Shown here: piece after piece, positions 1 through 9,313 of the stretch
Layout of the letters: every line of letters begins with the position of its first letter
Numbering within the stretch: position 1 is the first letter of the stretch
Source of the DNA: Paenibacillus sp. USDA918EY
GTDB taxonomy: Bacteria; Bacillota; Bacilli; Paenibacillales; Paenibacillaceae
NCBI RefSeq assembly: GCF_009870825.1
Contig: NZ_WTWY01000009.1
Coordinates: forward strand, 62,001-126,000
Direction: 5' to 3'
DNA length: 64,000 nucleotides
The notes under the pieces: model-generated
Seen by the model: only the letters and a program-made list of their open reading frames with translations
What the model was told of the DNA's origin: nothing
Databases searched by the model: none
Translations under genes and position numbers: made by a program

Positions 1-1
1 G

Positions 2-562
2 CTAACGCAGTTTTCGGTCATGACGATCGAGCCGGTGCTTCCGCTTTATATCGTAGAATTCGGCCATTCGGCCTCCGATGCCTCGATTTTGGCGGGCGTC
101 ATATTCTCGCTGGTCGGAATCGCCAGCATTTTGTTCGCGCCCCGCTGGGGCAAACTCGCCGACAAAATCGGGTTCCGGAAAATCCTTTTGATCGGGTTGT
201 TTGCCGGAGGCGTCGGGTCGCTGCTGCAAATCCTGTTCTATAACATTTGGGCCTTCTCGATCGTCAGATTTTTGTACGGATGTTTCTTTTGCGCCGTATT
301 CCCGGCACTGAACGGCCTTGTGGTCCGGGCGACCTCGGCCGAGTTCCGCGGCAGGGCGTTCAGCTTGAGCCAAACCTCAAACCAGCTTGGCGGCATGCTT
401 GGTCCGCTTGCGGGCGGCGCCATCAGCGGCGTGTTCAGCATCCATACCGTCTTTTTGCTCACGGGCATCTTGCTGCTGCTGACGATGGGCCTCGCCTTTT
501 GGTCCGGACGGTTCGGCCATCAAACGAAAACGCCTTCATCCTCTAGTACGATGAATCACTAA
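2..562 (+). CDS. MFS transporter, C-terminal part (5' end outside window)
   Basis: The reading frame is open from the first bases of the window, so this is the 3' part of a longer gene; the internal ATG at 20 is not a convincing start because in-frame codons precede it. The protein is strongly hydrophobic with about five membrane helices. A segment near residues 40-55 (FAPRWGKLADKIGFRK) matches the conserved cytoplasmic loop of major facilitator superfamily permeases, and a Gly-rich helix follows (NQLGGMLGPLAGGAISG). It is probably a drug or metabolite efflux permease of the DHA type; the substrate cannot be told. It ends 73 bases before the next gene, which has its own promoter-like site. 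Confidence 0.85.
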   Translation, partial: LTQFSVMTIEPVLPLYIVEFGHSASDASILAGVIFSLVGIASILFAPRWGKLADKIGFRKILLIGLFAGGVGSLLQILFYNIWAFSIVRFLYGCFFCAVFPALNGLVVRATSAEFRGRAFSLSQTSNQLGGMLGPLAGGAISGVFSIHTVFLLTGILLLLTMGLAFWSGRFGHQTKTPSSSSTMNH

Positions 563-580
563 AGCATCATTTCCCTCTTT

Positions 581-612
581 GTCACACTGGCGTAACAATT
601 CCCTTTTACACT
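581..612 (+). promoter_or_regulatory. Predicted response-regulator-activated promoter (paired GTNAC boxes)
   Basis: GTCAC (581-585) and GTAAC (592-596) are 11 bases apart, one helical turn, the spacing OmpR-family regulators favour. Exactly 10 bases after the second box lies TACACT (607-612), a candidate -10. The same arrangement with the same spacing recurs at 5129-5160. Binding by the neighbouring regulator is inferred. Confidence 0.5.
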
Positions 613-635
613 TTGGAGCCAAGGAGGGATTCATC

Positions 636-2983
636 ATGAACAAAAAAACCGTCATGCTCGTCGGCTGCGCGGTATGCGCGGCCTTGACGGCAGGCATCGC
701 GGCCATTCCAAAGAAAGACAACGCCGTCCCGCCGGTGCCCGTCATGCAGAAAAACAATGCGGATCACGAAACCGAAAGCCCGGCGGCAGCGCATGATTTC
801 AGCTTTGACGCCGACCCGGAGACCGGGCAGCTGCACATCATCCGAAACGGAGCCCGGATCAGCGCGTCGCTTCCGATGCCGAAGGAGCCGATCGCCCATC
901 TGGCCAAAACCACGAACTCCGTCGCTTGGACCTATCCCCGAAAGCAAATGAACGTCAAAATGGAGAAAAAAGGCCGTTATCTTGAAGTATCGCTGACCTC
1001 CACCGGAGCCGCGCAATTCGAATGGCCCAGAGTGCAGGGAGACAGCTACACGCTGCCGATCGGCGAAGGCAAATATATTCCCGGCGGGGATCCAACATGG
1101 AAGAGCTTTTTGAAGGACAACGACATGAGTTTCATCGAAAGCTTTTCCATGCGTTTTTTTGCCGTCAACCACGAACAGGATTCGATTGTGTACATTGCGG
1201 GCGACATGTATAACGACACGGTTTCCTTTCAAACCGAGCCCTCGATCCAAATGAGCTTTACGCATGAATTTCCGTCGATCAATCCGAACAAAACCTACAG
1301 TTTCCGTATTTACGTCACCGACAATGATCCTGTGCAGATCGCGGGCATTTACCGTGCCTACATCCAGGAAAAGGGCGAATTTGCTTCGCTGAAGGAAAAA
1401 GCGGCGCAAAATCCGAACGTAAGCAAGCTGTTCGGCGCGCCGCATATTTATTTATGGAGCGGTCAGGCGATCGCCCAAAACAATCTGCATTGGAGCACGC
1501 TCATCCATTCGATCCGGAAGCCGCTCTACGGCTGGATCGGGGAGCTGCTCGCCAAGTACGGCGACGACGGAGCAGCGGAATACAACCAGGTACTTGCAGG
1601 CATTTCCAAGCAAGGGTACATCGACAACTACCAAAAGCAAACGGTGACGAGAGCGCTCAATGCCGTCCTGAAGATGCCACAGCTATACCATCCCGGCGTG
1701 TTTGCGGATGTGGACTTAAACCTGAAAAAGCGAATTGAAGGAAACATCGGCCGTTTAAGCGAGCAGGAACTGTATGATATCAACAAGAAGCTGCTGAAAA
1801 GCGCCCTTAAGAACGACGCCGACCCGACAGACCAGTGGGGAGCCGAAGCTTCGACCGAGCTGCTGCAGGATATGCACGACGCCGGAATAAGCAAAGCGTG
1901 GATCGGTCTGCCGAATTGGGCGGACGGGCTGCAAAACCCCGCCATGGTCGAAAAAGCGGCGCAGCTCGGTTACCTTGTGGGACCATACGATTCCTATCAT
2001 TCCATTCAAAAAGAAGCGGGCAGGGACTGGAACACGGCGTCCTTTGCGGATGCCGCCCTTTATGACGATGCGACGATCGAAAATAAAAACGGGGAAAAAA
2101 TCAAAGGCTTCCTCGGCAAAGGACGCAAGCTGAATCCTATGCTGTCGCTGCCCAGCGTCAAGCAGCGCGTCGGCGGCATTCTGCAGGACGGCATCCCGTT
2201 CAACTCGTGGTTCATCGACTGCGACGCCACCGGGGAAATCTATGACGATTACTCTCCGTCGCATCCAACGACCCAGCGGCAGGACCTTGAAGCCCGGCTT
2301 GCCCGCATGCGCTACATCCGCGACGACAAACATATGGTGATCGGTTCCGAAGGCGGCAACGACTTCGCCAGCCGAACGATCGCTTTTGCCCACGGCATCG
2401 AAACGCCGGTGATCGCGTGGTCCGATCCGGATATGCGCACTAATAAAGCAAGCCCTTATTATGTCGGCGGGTACTGGTCGGCCAACGGCGGAACGCCGGA
2501 CAGATACGACAAGGCCGTTCCGATCAAAGAAGCGTATGAGCATATCTATACCGATCCTTTTTACGCATTGCCCCTGTATAAGCTCGTTTACAACGACTCG
2601 GTCATCACCACCCACCATGGGAATGGGGAAGCCTAAAAATCAAAGGCGAGATCGGCAACCGGATGCTTTCGGAGCTTCTATATAACGTGCCGCCGCTGTA
2701 TCATATCGACCCGGACAACTGGCAGCGGAACAAAAAGCTGATCGCGGATTATGTGAAGGTATGGAGCCCTTTCCATGAAAAAGCGGTGACCCGGCCGATG
2801 ACTTCCTTCCGAATCTGTTCCCCGGACCGGCTCGTGCAGTTCGCTTCATACGGCGACAAGCTGCGGATTACCGTCAATTTTTCGTCCAAGGACTTTGCGG
2901 ACCGCCAGCGGACGATCCCGGCCCGATCGGCCGTGATCGAAGATGGCGGCAAGGTGATCACCTATCGCGCACCGAACGTTTAG
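636..2983 (+). pseudogene. Secreted glycosidase-like protein, frameshifted near base 2616
   Basis: ATG 636 follows the Shine-Dalgarno AAGGAGGG (621-628). The N-terminus (MNKKTVMLVGC, then a hydrophobic stretch) looks like an export signal or anchor. The frame runs to a stop at 2634-2636, but the protein clearly continues in another frame from base 2618 to 2983 (WEWGSLKIKGEIGN... to ...VITYRAPNV). Adding one base within CACCAT (2613-2618) restores a protein of about 780 residues. Motifs such as YDSYHSI, WFIDCDATGEIYDDY and VIGSEGGNDF suggest a TIM-barrel glycoside hydrolase resembling the GH101-like group; the exact family is uncertain. A sequencing deletion is as likely as a true mutation. 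Confidence 0.7.
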
Positions 2984-3046
2984 GGATGCAGGCGTTCTTT
3001 CGCTGCTCATCTGACATGCGCCGCCGCCGGCCGCAAGGGGCAACCC

Positions 3047-3088
3047 AAAAAGCCCTCGTTCCGCTTTAAGCAGAACGAGGGCTTTTTG
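3047..3088. terminator. Bidirectional rho-independent terminator
   Basis: AAAAAGCCCTCGTTC pairs with GAACGAGGGCTTTTT, leaving runs of A and T on the two sides. It lies between the convergent glycosidase-like gene and the histidine kinase gene and overlaps the last codons of the kinase gene. Confidence 0.9.
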
Positions 3089-4457
3089 CCTTGAAATAGA
3101 GATAAAAATGAATTGTCTGATCCTTCGTCTCCGCATGGCAGCGGAAGCCGTGCCGCTCCAAAACGGTTTTGACGATCGCAAGCCCGAGGCCCGTTCCAGA
3201 CATGCCCTTATGCCGCGAGCTTTCCCCCACGTAGAAAGGCTCCCATAGCTGCGAGGCATCGGCGACCGCTCCCGAATAGCGGTTGCTCATCTGCAGCATG
3301 ATTTCCTCCCCTTGCTTTCCGAATGATACGTCGATCCGGTCACCTGATGCATATTTCACCGCGTTGCCGAGCAGGTTGCGAAACACCATCCGCATTTTCT
3401 CCGGATCCGCCTCGATCACCGGGTTTCCCGGCAAATCGTCGCGGATGTCAAGCATCAAACGTTTCGTGTTCAGCTCGATGGAAAACGTTTCGGCGCATTC
3501 GCGGAACAGTTCCTTGACCGCCACCGGGCGCAGTTCAAGCTCGTCCCTTTCGATTTTCGCAAAGTCCAGAAACTCATCGATGAGCCTTGCCAACCCCTCG
3601 TTCTGGCGTAAGATGGTGGCGGCGTAGCTGCCGTCGTCCAGCCCGTCCTGAATTCCTTCGGCATAAGCCTGAATGAGCGAAACCGGCGTCTTCAGCTCAT
3701 GCGTCATGTCCGACATGAACCGTTTCAGGCTCACGTTTTTCCTGGACAAATCGGCATGCGCCGCCCTCAGCTTGTCGCTCATGGCGTTGATGCTTTCCGC
3801 CAGCTCCCCGATTTCGTCCCGTGTCCCGACCCGGGCTTTGCGGAAACGAAGCTCCGATATATCCTTCGCCACTTGCCCCAGCTCCTTGAGCGGTTTCGTC
3901 ATCCGGTATGACAAAATCCAAACCATGAGGACGATGATCAGGACCGAACCTAACGCCAGAACCAACATAAACTCGTTGATCATCCCGATCGTATCGCTGA
4001 TGTAGGCCATCGACAGCCCGACCAGGACGATGGATTCGTCTTTGCGGATCAAACTGGCGTAAAAGCTGGATTTCAGCTTGCCCTGATCGTATATTTTGTT
4101 GACCCGGTTCCCGGCCTCCACCTTGCGCAGCGATTCGTCCGTCACCCAAAACTTGCCGAGCGTCACTTTCTTTTTCGCCAGCTGCTGGAGCAGCGATTCG
4201 TTCAGGTCGTTTTCCCGCTGCCGCAAATCGTCATAGACGATCGTCACGCGGTAGTGCCGTTCAAGCTCCGGAACCGCCTCGGTCCACTGCGCTTCCGGCA
4301 GGCCGGAGATAGCGTCCACCGCTTCCCCAAGCTGCTCCTTCGTTTTGTATATATAATATTTTGGCATAAACAAATTCGCCAACAGAACAAACATGACGAA
4401 AATGAGCAGGACGGCGACCGAAATGCTCAAAAACAGCTTGCGGCCAAGCTTATTCAT
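3066..4457 (-). CDS. Two-component sensor histidine kinase
   Basis: A 463-residue membrane kinase. One membrane helix lies near residues 8-30, an extracytoplasmic sensor region follows to about 160, then a second helix (LVLALGSVLIIVLMVWIL), a HAMP linker, a HisKA dimerisation domain with the phospho-accepting His in MTHELKTPVSL, and a HATPase domain with N box (FRNLLGNAVKYA) and G box (GTGLGLAIVK). It overlaps the upstream response regulator gene by 8 bases, so the two are translationally coupled and form a cognate pair. The extracellular ligand is unknown. Its layout is that of OmpR-partner kinases such as PhoR or VanS. Confidence 0.93.
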   Translation of the reverse strand: MNKLGRKLFLSISVAVLLIFVMFVLLANLFMPKYYIYKTKEQLGEAVDAISGLPEAQWTEAVPELERHYRVTIVYDDLRQRENDLNESLLQQLAKKKVTLGKFWVTDESLRKVEAGNRVNKIYDQGKLKSSFYASLIRKDESIVLVGLSMAYISDTIGMINEFMLVLALGSVLIIVLMVWILSYRMTKPLKELGQVAKDISELRFRKARVGTRDEIGELAESINAMSDKLRAAHADLSRKNVSLKRFMSDMTHELKTPVSLIQAYAEGIQDGLDDGSYAATILRQNEGLARLIDEFLDFAKIERDELELRPVAVKELFRECAETFSIELNTKRLMLDIRDDLPGNPVIEADPEKMRMVFRNLLGNAVKYASGDRIDVSFGKQGEEIMLQMSNRYSGAVADASQLWEPFYVGESSRHKGMSGTGLGLAIVKTVLERHGFRCHAETKDQTIHFYLYFKAKSPRSA

Positions 4458-5097
4458 CGTCCGCCTCCACGCTGTAGCCGAGACCCCGATGCGTTTGGAT
4501 CAGATGATCGCCGACCTTCTCCCGCAGCCTGCGGACATGGGTGTCTACCGTTCGCGCGTCGCCGAAATAATCAACCCCCCACACCAAGTCGAGCAGTTGG
4601 TCCCTCGACAATATCCTGCCTTTATGGCGGACCAGGCAGCAGATCAGCCCGAATTCGGTTTTGGTGACTTGCAAGTCCGCGCCTTCCCTAAATATCTTGC
4701 TGCCTTCAAGATCGATTCTGAGCGACTTGTAGCGCAGGAAGCGTTCGTCTCCCAGCAGCTTTTTGGCCCGAAGAACGAGAATTTTCGGGTGAAACGGCTT
4801 GCGGATGTATTCGTCCGCGCCGATGCTGAGTGCCTTCAGCTCATCCTCTTCTTCGCTTTTGGCCGTTAAAATCAGCACTTTTTTATCCGAACGCGCTTTG
4901 ATTTCCTTGCATACGTCAATCCCGCTCCGCTTCGGCATCATCCAATCCAGGACGGCAAGATCGATTTTTTCGCGGTAAAAAACCGCCAAGGCCTCTTCGC
5001 CGTCCTCGGCCGCATGCACCTCGTAACCTTCCTTTTCGAAATACGCCGTTAAGATTCGCAGCATATCCCGATTGTCGTCCGCAATCAATATCCGCAT
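4450..5097 (-). CDS. OmpR/PhoB-family response regulator
   Basis: A 215-residue regulator: receiver domain (MRILIADDNRDML; phospho-acceptor Asp in VLDWMMPKRSG; conserved Lys in LTAKSEE) and a C-terminal winged helix (RDQLLDLVWG, TVDTHVRRLREKVG). ATG 5097 was chosen because AAAGGAGA lies 8 bases upstream and MRIL is the canonical receiver start; an upstream ATG at 5139 would add 14 unconserved residues. The gene ends inside the start of the kinase gene. The divergent gene at 5184 and the gene at 636 both have paired GTNAC boxes in front of matched -10 elements, making them candidate targets. Confidence 0.93.
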   Translation of the reverse strand: MRILIADDNRDMLRILTAYFEKEGYEVHAAEDGEEALAVFYREKIDLAVLDWMMPKRSGIDVCKEIKARSDKKVLILTAKSEEEDELKALSIGADEYIRKPFHPKILVLRAKKLLGDERFLRYKSLRIDLEGSKIFREGADLQVTKTEFGLICCLVRHKGRILSRDQLLDLVWGVDYFGDARTVDTHVRRLREKVGDHLIQTHRGLGYSVEADDE

Positions 5098-5128
5098 AGC
5101 AATCTCCTTTTCGCGAAAGCCGCCTTCT

Positions 5129-5160
5129 GTCACATTCATGTAACGCGGCCCCGGTATATT
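5129..5160 (+). promoter_or_regulatory. Predicted response-regulator-activated promoter (paired GTNAC boxes)
   Basis: GTCAC (5129-5133) and GTAAC (5140-5144) are 11 bases apart; TATATT (5155-5160) starts exactly 10 bases after the second box. Both spacings equal those at 581-612. It lies in the 86-base divergent region between the response regulator gene and the metallophosphoesterase gene and points toward the latter. The 16-base core is also nearly palindromic, so it could act in both directions. Confidence 0.5.
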
Positions 5161-5183
5161 GGTTATCGAAAGGGAGGATTCCT

Positions 5184-6065
5184 ATGAACCCCAAGCACCG
5201 AAAACACGCAAGCTTCCTATGGTTCCATGGGATCGCCGCTCTGCTGCTCCTGGCGGCCGCATCCGTCCTCTATTATGCAAGATATACGGAGCCGAATCTA
5301 CTCCGCCTCCAAAACGTGGACATCGGCGCAGCGGCCGTCACCTCCGACCTGGAAGGACTCCGCATCGTTCAAATTAGTGATATCCACCTGGGCCGGTTCT
5401 ATTCGCTGGACAAGCTGCAAAACCTGGCGACGCGCATCAACGGGCTGCGGCCCGACCTGATCGTCTTTACGGGCGACCTGATCGATAATTTCGCACACGA
5501 TCCGGTTTCCGGCGCCATCGCTCCGATATTATCGCAAATGAAAGCCCCTCTGGGTAAGTTCGCCGTTTACGGCAATCATGACCAAGGGGGCGGCGCCAAA
5601 CGTCCTTATGCCCGTATTATGGCGGAAGGCGGCTTCAAGCTGCTCGTGAACGATCATGAAACGCTGTCCATCGGCCGCAGCAAGCTTGTCGTGGCAGGAC
5701 TTGACGATTTTCTGCTAGGCTCCCCGGATTTGAACAAGACGTTCAGCGGGATCGATCGGAACGCCTTCGTGCTCCTGCTTGCCCATGAGCCTGACGTTGC
5801 CGACCGGCTGGGAAAATATCCGGTAGACCTTCAGTTATCCGGCCACAGCCACGGAGGCCAGGTTCAGCTTCCGGGGTACGGCCCGCTTTATACTCCGCCG
5901 CTTGCCCGCAAATATAACGAAGGGTTGTATACGTTCCATGCCGACAGCCGCAGGCCCTTGCAGCTGTACGTCAACCGGGGCATCGGCACCACCCGCCTGC
6001 CGTTTCGCCTGGACAGCGTGCCGGAATTGACCTTGATCACCCTGAGACAGCCGGCAAAGCAATAA
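5184..6065 (+). CDS. Membrane-anchored metallophosphoesterase (YkuE/YaeI type)
   Basis: A 293-residue calcineurin-like phosphoesterase. A hydrophobic N-terminal segment (residues 9-30) acts as an uncleaved anchor and places the enzyme on the outer face of the membrane. Metal-binding motifs occur in order: D-x-H in QISDIHLGRF, GD in FTGDLIDN, GNHD in YGNHDQGGG, a His in LLAHEPDVAD, and GHSHGGQ. Close families act on envelope lipids or nucleotide-lipid diphosphates, but the substrate here is unknown. ATG 5184 follows GGGAGG. The gene is divergent from the two-component system and shares a promoter motif with the gene at 636, so it is probably regulated by that system. Confidence 0.88.
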   Translation: MNPKHRKHASFLWFHGIAALLLLAAASVLYYARYTEPNLLRLQNVDIGAAAVTSDLEGLRIVQISDIHLGRFYSLDKLQNLATRINGLRPDLIVFTGDLIDNFAHDPVSGAIAPILSQMKAPLGKFAVYGNHDQGGGAKRPYARIMAEGGFKLLVNDHETLSIGRSKLVVAGLDDFLLGSPDLNKTFSGIDRNAFVLLLAHEPDVADRLGKYPVDLQLSGHSHGGQVQLPGYGPLYTPPLARKYNEGLYTFHADSRRPLQLYVNRGIGTTRLPFRLDSVPELTLITLRQPAKQ

Positions 6066-6116
6066 AGGCACCCCCGGGGAAAATAGATAGCGTTAAAGCG
6101 AACTTATCCCATGGCC

Positions 6117-6178
6117 GCAAAAAGGCCGGTCGGCCGCTTAAGGTTTTTTAAATCCTCCGGCCCCGGCCTTTCTTTTTT
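6117..6178. terminator. Terminator between convergent metallophosphoesterase and holA
   Basis: AAAGGCCGG at the left pairs with CCGGCCTTT at the right, with A- and T-rich flanks on either side, so it can stop transcription from both directions. Confidence 0.75.
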
Positions 6179-7196
6179 AGGCTGCCAACTTGAGCAAAAA
6201 CAGTTCGAGACCCAACACTTTGTCGATGGCTCCCGTCTTCATCTGGTAATCCAACGTGCCCAGCCTGCTCAAAATTTGCTTCAGCTGCGCCGCTTGAAAT
6301 TTCCGGGCCTGTTCACCGGCAATTTTTACGGCATACGGATGAAGGCCGAGCTGAGAAGCGATCTGCTGCTGGGAGTAGCTTTGTCCTGCAAGATCCTTGA
6401 CCTGAAGAATGATGCGGAATTGCCTTGCGATGAGGGCGGCGATTTTGATCGGCTCCTCCTTTTGCTTCAGCAGCTCATAGAAGATCGACAGCGCCCGGTC
6501 CACCCGCAGGTTCGCAATATCCTCCACGAGCGCAAACACGTTTTGTTCCGTGCTCCGCGCAATCAGCTCGTCCACGATGTCCGGGCGAATGGTTCCGCCT
6601 TTGCCTGCATACAGGCAGAGCTTGTCGATCTCGGCGGCGAGCGTCTGCAGCTGGGTGCCCGCATTGCGGATCACCGCCTCAGCGGCGCTCTCTTCCAGCG
6701 TGCAGCCTTGCTCTTTCGCTTTTTTGACGATCCATTTCAAAAGATCTTCGCTGCCAAGCGGCATAAACGATAAAAGCGTACCTCCGGTTTTGACGGCTTT
6801 GACGATTTTTTTGCGCTCGTCCAGCTTTTCCTGATTGACGATAAACACGAGGACGCTGTATTCAGCCGGATTTTTCATATATTCAAGGAGCGATTCCGGG
6901 CGATGCTCCACTTTGCCCTGGTCTTTGCCCGCCGTAAAAACGGACGCATCCTGCACCAGGATCAGCTTGCGGGGAACCATAAACGGCACCATTTCCGCTT
7001 CCTCGATGACCTGCTGCAGAGGCGTGTCCGCCAAATCGTAGTGAACCAGCGCAAAATCGCGCTCGTTCTCGGAAACGGCATGCTCCGTAAGGAAGGACAC
7101 AAACTCGTTCATTTGATATTTTTCCGTTCCGTACAGCAAATACACGGGAGCGATGTCTCCCTGCTTCACGGCTTTGGCCGCCGCTTTTACGTCCAC
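6177..7196 (-). CDS. holA: DNA polymerase III subunit delta
   Basis: A 339-residue protein matching the clamp-loader delta subunit (YqeN) in length and sequence: VYLLYGTEKYQMNEF at the N-terminus and the C-terminal collar helices with ALIARQFRIILQVKDLA. Delta opens the beta sliding clamp during loading. GTG 7196 is the start, preceded by AAGGGGG. It stands next to comEC as in Bacillus, although an ECF sigma operon separates the two here. Confidence 0.95.
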   Translation of the reverse strand: MDVKAAAKAVKQGDIAPVYLLYGTEKYQMNEFVSFLTEHAVSENERDFALVHYDLADTPLQQVIEEAEMVPFMVPRKLILVQDASVFTAGKDQGKVEHRPESLLEYMKNPAEYSVLVFIVNQEKLDERKKIVKAVKTGGTLLSFMPLGSEDLLKWIVKKAKEQGCTLEESAAEAVIRNAGTQLQTLAAEIDKLCLYAGKGGTIRPDIVDELIARSTEQNVFALVEDIANLRVDRALSIFYELLKQKEEPIKIAALIARQFRIILQVKDLAGQSYSQQQIASQLGLHPYAVKIAGEQARKFQAAQLKQILSRLGTLDYQMKTGAIDKVLGLELFLLKLAA

Positions 7197-7490
7197 GCTT
7201 CCGCTCCCCCTTTCATTATGTAGCCCACGTAAGATTCGACCTGCCTTATTATATTATCAAAATTCCGCATGCGGTAAAACAGCAGAAGGACCTCTCCTAA
7301 AGGAAAGGCCCCTCCGTCCCAGCTCATCTATGATAAACACCGGCGGGCAGGACTCTAGAAATCCCGCCGCCAGTGGTTACACGACGATTCTGGTTCGCTT
7401 CCAATTCTAATCGTATTAAATCCTATTCCATATCTCTTGAAATGGTGCATGCTGTTTTCTGTATTTTTTCGTTGCCGGAAACTTTGCGGC
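7197..7490. other. Non-coding gap with two hairpins
   Basis: About 290 bases with no credible gene; a yqzM-like ORF, often found near comEC, was looked for and not seen. Two stem-loops lie downstream of the anti-sigma gene on the minus strand: GGACCTCTCCT/AGGAAAGGCCCC (about 7288-7312) and CGGCGGG/CCCGCCG (7341-7369). Neither has a strong T run, so either may be a weak terminator. Confidence 0.4.
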
Positions 7491-8738
7491 TTATGGATTG
7501 GAAGCTGCCGAGTCTTCGACCCTGTAAGTTCTGCTGGTCGCCGTCCCCTGATCGTCCGCCGTTTGATAGGTAAAGACGGTGCCGTCCGCGGACCAGACCC
7601 CGGACACCCAGCTGCCCTGCAGGTCAATGGTTTTAACGGCCTTCTTCTGGCTTTCCTGGTCCGACACGGCGTAAATGACCAGTTTGTTGTCTTCCACCGA
7701 AGCGACGTATTTGCCGTCGGGAGAATTGATTTGCGCCGCCGGCGTTTTGAGCGCGCTTATTCCCATGCTCACTTTTTCATCGGCGAGGGACTTTTCCTGA
7801 GCCGGATCCCCCGTCTCGTTGGCTTGGCCCTGCGCCCCGTCCTGGCTTGCGCCGCCGTCTCCGCCCGTATTGCCCGCTGCGGTCGCTTTATCCAGATTCG
7901 CCGTGTCATCGGCCGGCTTCTGGGCAGGATCTTGTTTCTCTTTCGGTTTTTCCGCGGGAGCGCCCTTTTGGGAAGCCGATACCGATTCATCCGGAGCTTT
8001 GGCATCGGTTTTCGCATCGGTTTTAGCATCGGCGCTGCGGCTTGCTTCGGGATTCACCTTATCCGAAGGCGCCTCGGACTGGACCGGCTGTTCCTTCTCC
8101 GCGCGATCCGAAGACGACGTGTCCGCCGATTTCAGCTCCGACGCACCGCCAGCGCTTGCAGCGGCATCATCTTCCGCAGGCGTGTTGCCGGGTTCGGCGC
8201 TGTACAGCATCTCACGCTTCGGTTCGAGATCCTGCCGCTCTCCTCCGCTGCCCTGCGAGGAGTCGGCGGAAGTCGCCGCGCTGCCGGCCGTTTTTTGCTC
8301 CGCTGCTTTGAAGGCAGGCTCTTCCGCGGTAGACAGATGTTTCTGCGGATAGCTGTATATCGCCACGCCCAGAATGACCATCGCCGCTGCAGCCCCGATG
8401 GCCGTTCGTCCCGCGACGGAATTTCGAAATTTGCTGTTGCGCACTTGACGCGCCGGCACCGGCACCATTTCGGCGGGAGCTTCCTCGCGCGAGGCGCTTT
8501 TCTCCTGGCGGGCCTGGTCTATGGCGTCAAGCTGGGGCATGATGGCGTCCACGATGCTGAATTTGGGCGTTACCTTCGGCAAATCCTCCAGGTCCCGGGA
8601 CAATGATTTCAGCATCCGAAAGGTTTCCGTACATTCAGGACAATGTTTCAAATGCTCATACAGCTGCACGGTTTCTTCCTCGCTCAAATCATAATCCAAA
8701 TAACGGTGCATCCACTCCACCACCTCTGGACATTTCAT
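7491..8738 (-). CDS. Anti-sigma factor: zinc-finger domain, membrane helix, repetitive linker, beta-propeller-like tail
   Basis: A 415-residue single-pass protein. The first 40 residues carry the zf-HC2 anti-sigma pattern (CPEVVEWMHRYL...HLKHCPEC). A membrane helix near residue 100 (AIGAAAAMVILGVAIYSY) is followed by about 220 extracytoplasmic residues rich in Ala, Asp, Ser, Glu and Lys, including a DAKT repeat. The end (DGKYVASVEDNKLVIYAV, then WSADGTVFTYQTAD) resembles WD40/TolB-type blades. It overlaps the sigma factor gene by four bases (ATGA), typical of a sigma/anti-sigma pair. The long repetitive linker and blade-like end are unusual for RsiW-type proteins. Confidence 0.85.
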   Translation of the reverse strand: MKCPEVVEWMHRYLDYDLSEEETVQLYEHLKHCPECTETFRMLKSLSRDLEDLPKVTPKFSIVDAIMPQLDAIDQARQEKSASREEAPAEMVPVPARQVRNSKFRNSVAGRTAIGAAAAMVILGVAIYSYPQKHLSTAEEPAFKAAEQKTAGSAATSADSSQGSGGERQDLEPKREMLYSAEPGNTPAEDDAAASAGGASELKSADTSSSDRAEKEQPVQSEAPSDKVNPEASRSADAKTDAKTDAKAPDESVSASQKGAPAEKPKEKQDPAQKPADDTANLDKATAAGNTGGDGGASQDGAQGQANETGDPAQEKSLADEKVSMGISALKTPAAQINSPDGKYVASVEDNKLVIYAVSDQESQKKAVKTIDLQGSWVSGVWSADGTVFTYQTADDQGTATSRTYRVEDSAASNP

Positions 8739-9283
8739 CCTGATACACCACCTTTCTGATGCTCTTGAAGCATATTCTGGAGCTGCTGCCTGGCCCTGAA
8801 CAGATAGGATTTCACGGTATTCAGCGGAAGGTTCAGGCAGTCAGCGATTTCGTTGTAAGAAAAATCCTGCAAATACCTAAGCACGATGACGCTTCGATGA
8901 TGATCCGGCAGCTGGTCGATGGCCTCCTTGATATCCTGGGCCAAATACGAGGACATGACGGTTTTTTCCACGTTCTCTTTGTCCTGAAATACCAGCTCAT
9001 GTTCGTCGATGGAAACCGTCGGCTTCGTGCGCCTGAATTTGTCGATGCAAATATTGGTCACGATCCGCTGGACCCATGTTTTGAACTGCGCCTTTTCCTC
9101 ATAGGAGCCGATTTTGGTATAGATGCGGATCAATGCTTCCTGGGAAGCGTCCATCGCATCTTGTTCGTCGTTTAAAATATAGTAGGCTGTGCGGTACACT
9201 TGATGCTCAATTTCTCTTAATAGGGTGATTAGAGCGTCGCGATCGCCCGATTGAGCGGCTCTTATGAGTCCCTGCTCTACCAC
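8735..9283 (-). CDS. ECF RNA polymerase sigma factor
   Basis: A 182-residue sigma-70 family protein with region 2 (DASQEALIRIYTKIGSY; FKTWVQRIVTNICIDKFRR) and region 4 (LPDHHRSVIVLRYLQDFSYNEIA, then NTVKSYLFRARQQL). GTG 9283 was chosen because AGGGGG lies 8 bases upstream. It is co-transcribed with the overlapping anti-sigma gene. A promoter of ECF type (TGCAAC, 17 bases, CGTC) lies about 30 bases upstream, indicating autoregulation. Relatives such as SigW and SigV answer envelope stress; which one it matches best cannot be decided by eye. Confidence 0.93.
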   Translation of the reverse strand: MVEQGLIRAAQSGDRDALITLLREIEHQVYRTAYYILNDEQDAMDASQEALIRIYTKIGSYEEKAQFKTWVQRIVTNICIDKFRRTKPTVSIDEHELVFQDKENVEKTVMSSYLAQDIKEAIDQLPDHHRSVIVLRYLQDFSYNEIADCLNLPLNTVKSYLFRARQQLQNMLQEHQKGGVSG

Positions 9284-9313
9284 AAAGGATCCCCCTCTCC
9301 CTGCAATCTAACA

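Noticed and set aside
7437..8606. A 389-codon plus-strand frame opposite the anti-sigma gene
   Set aside because: Arg-rich complement of the Ala/Asp/Lys-rich linker of the anti-sigma factor; not a gene.
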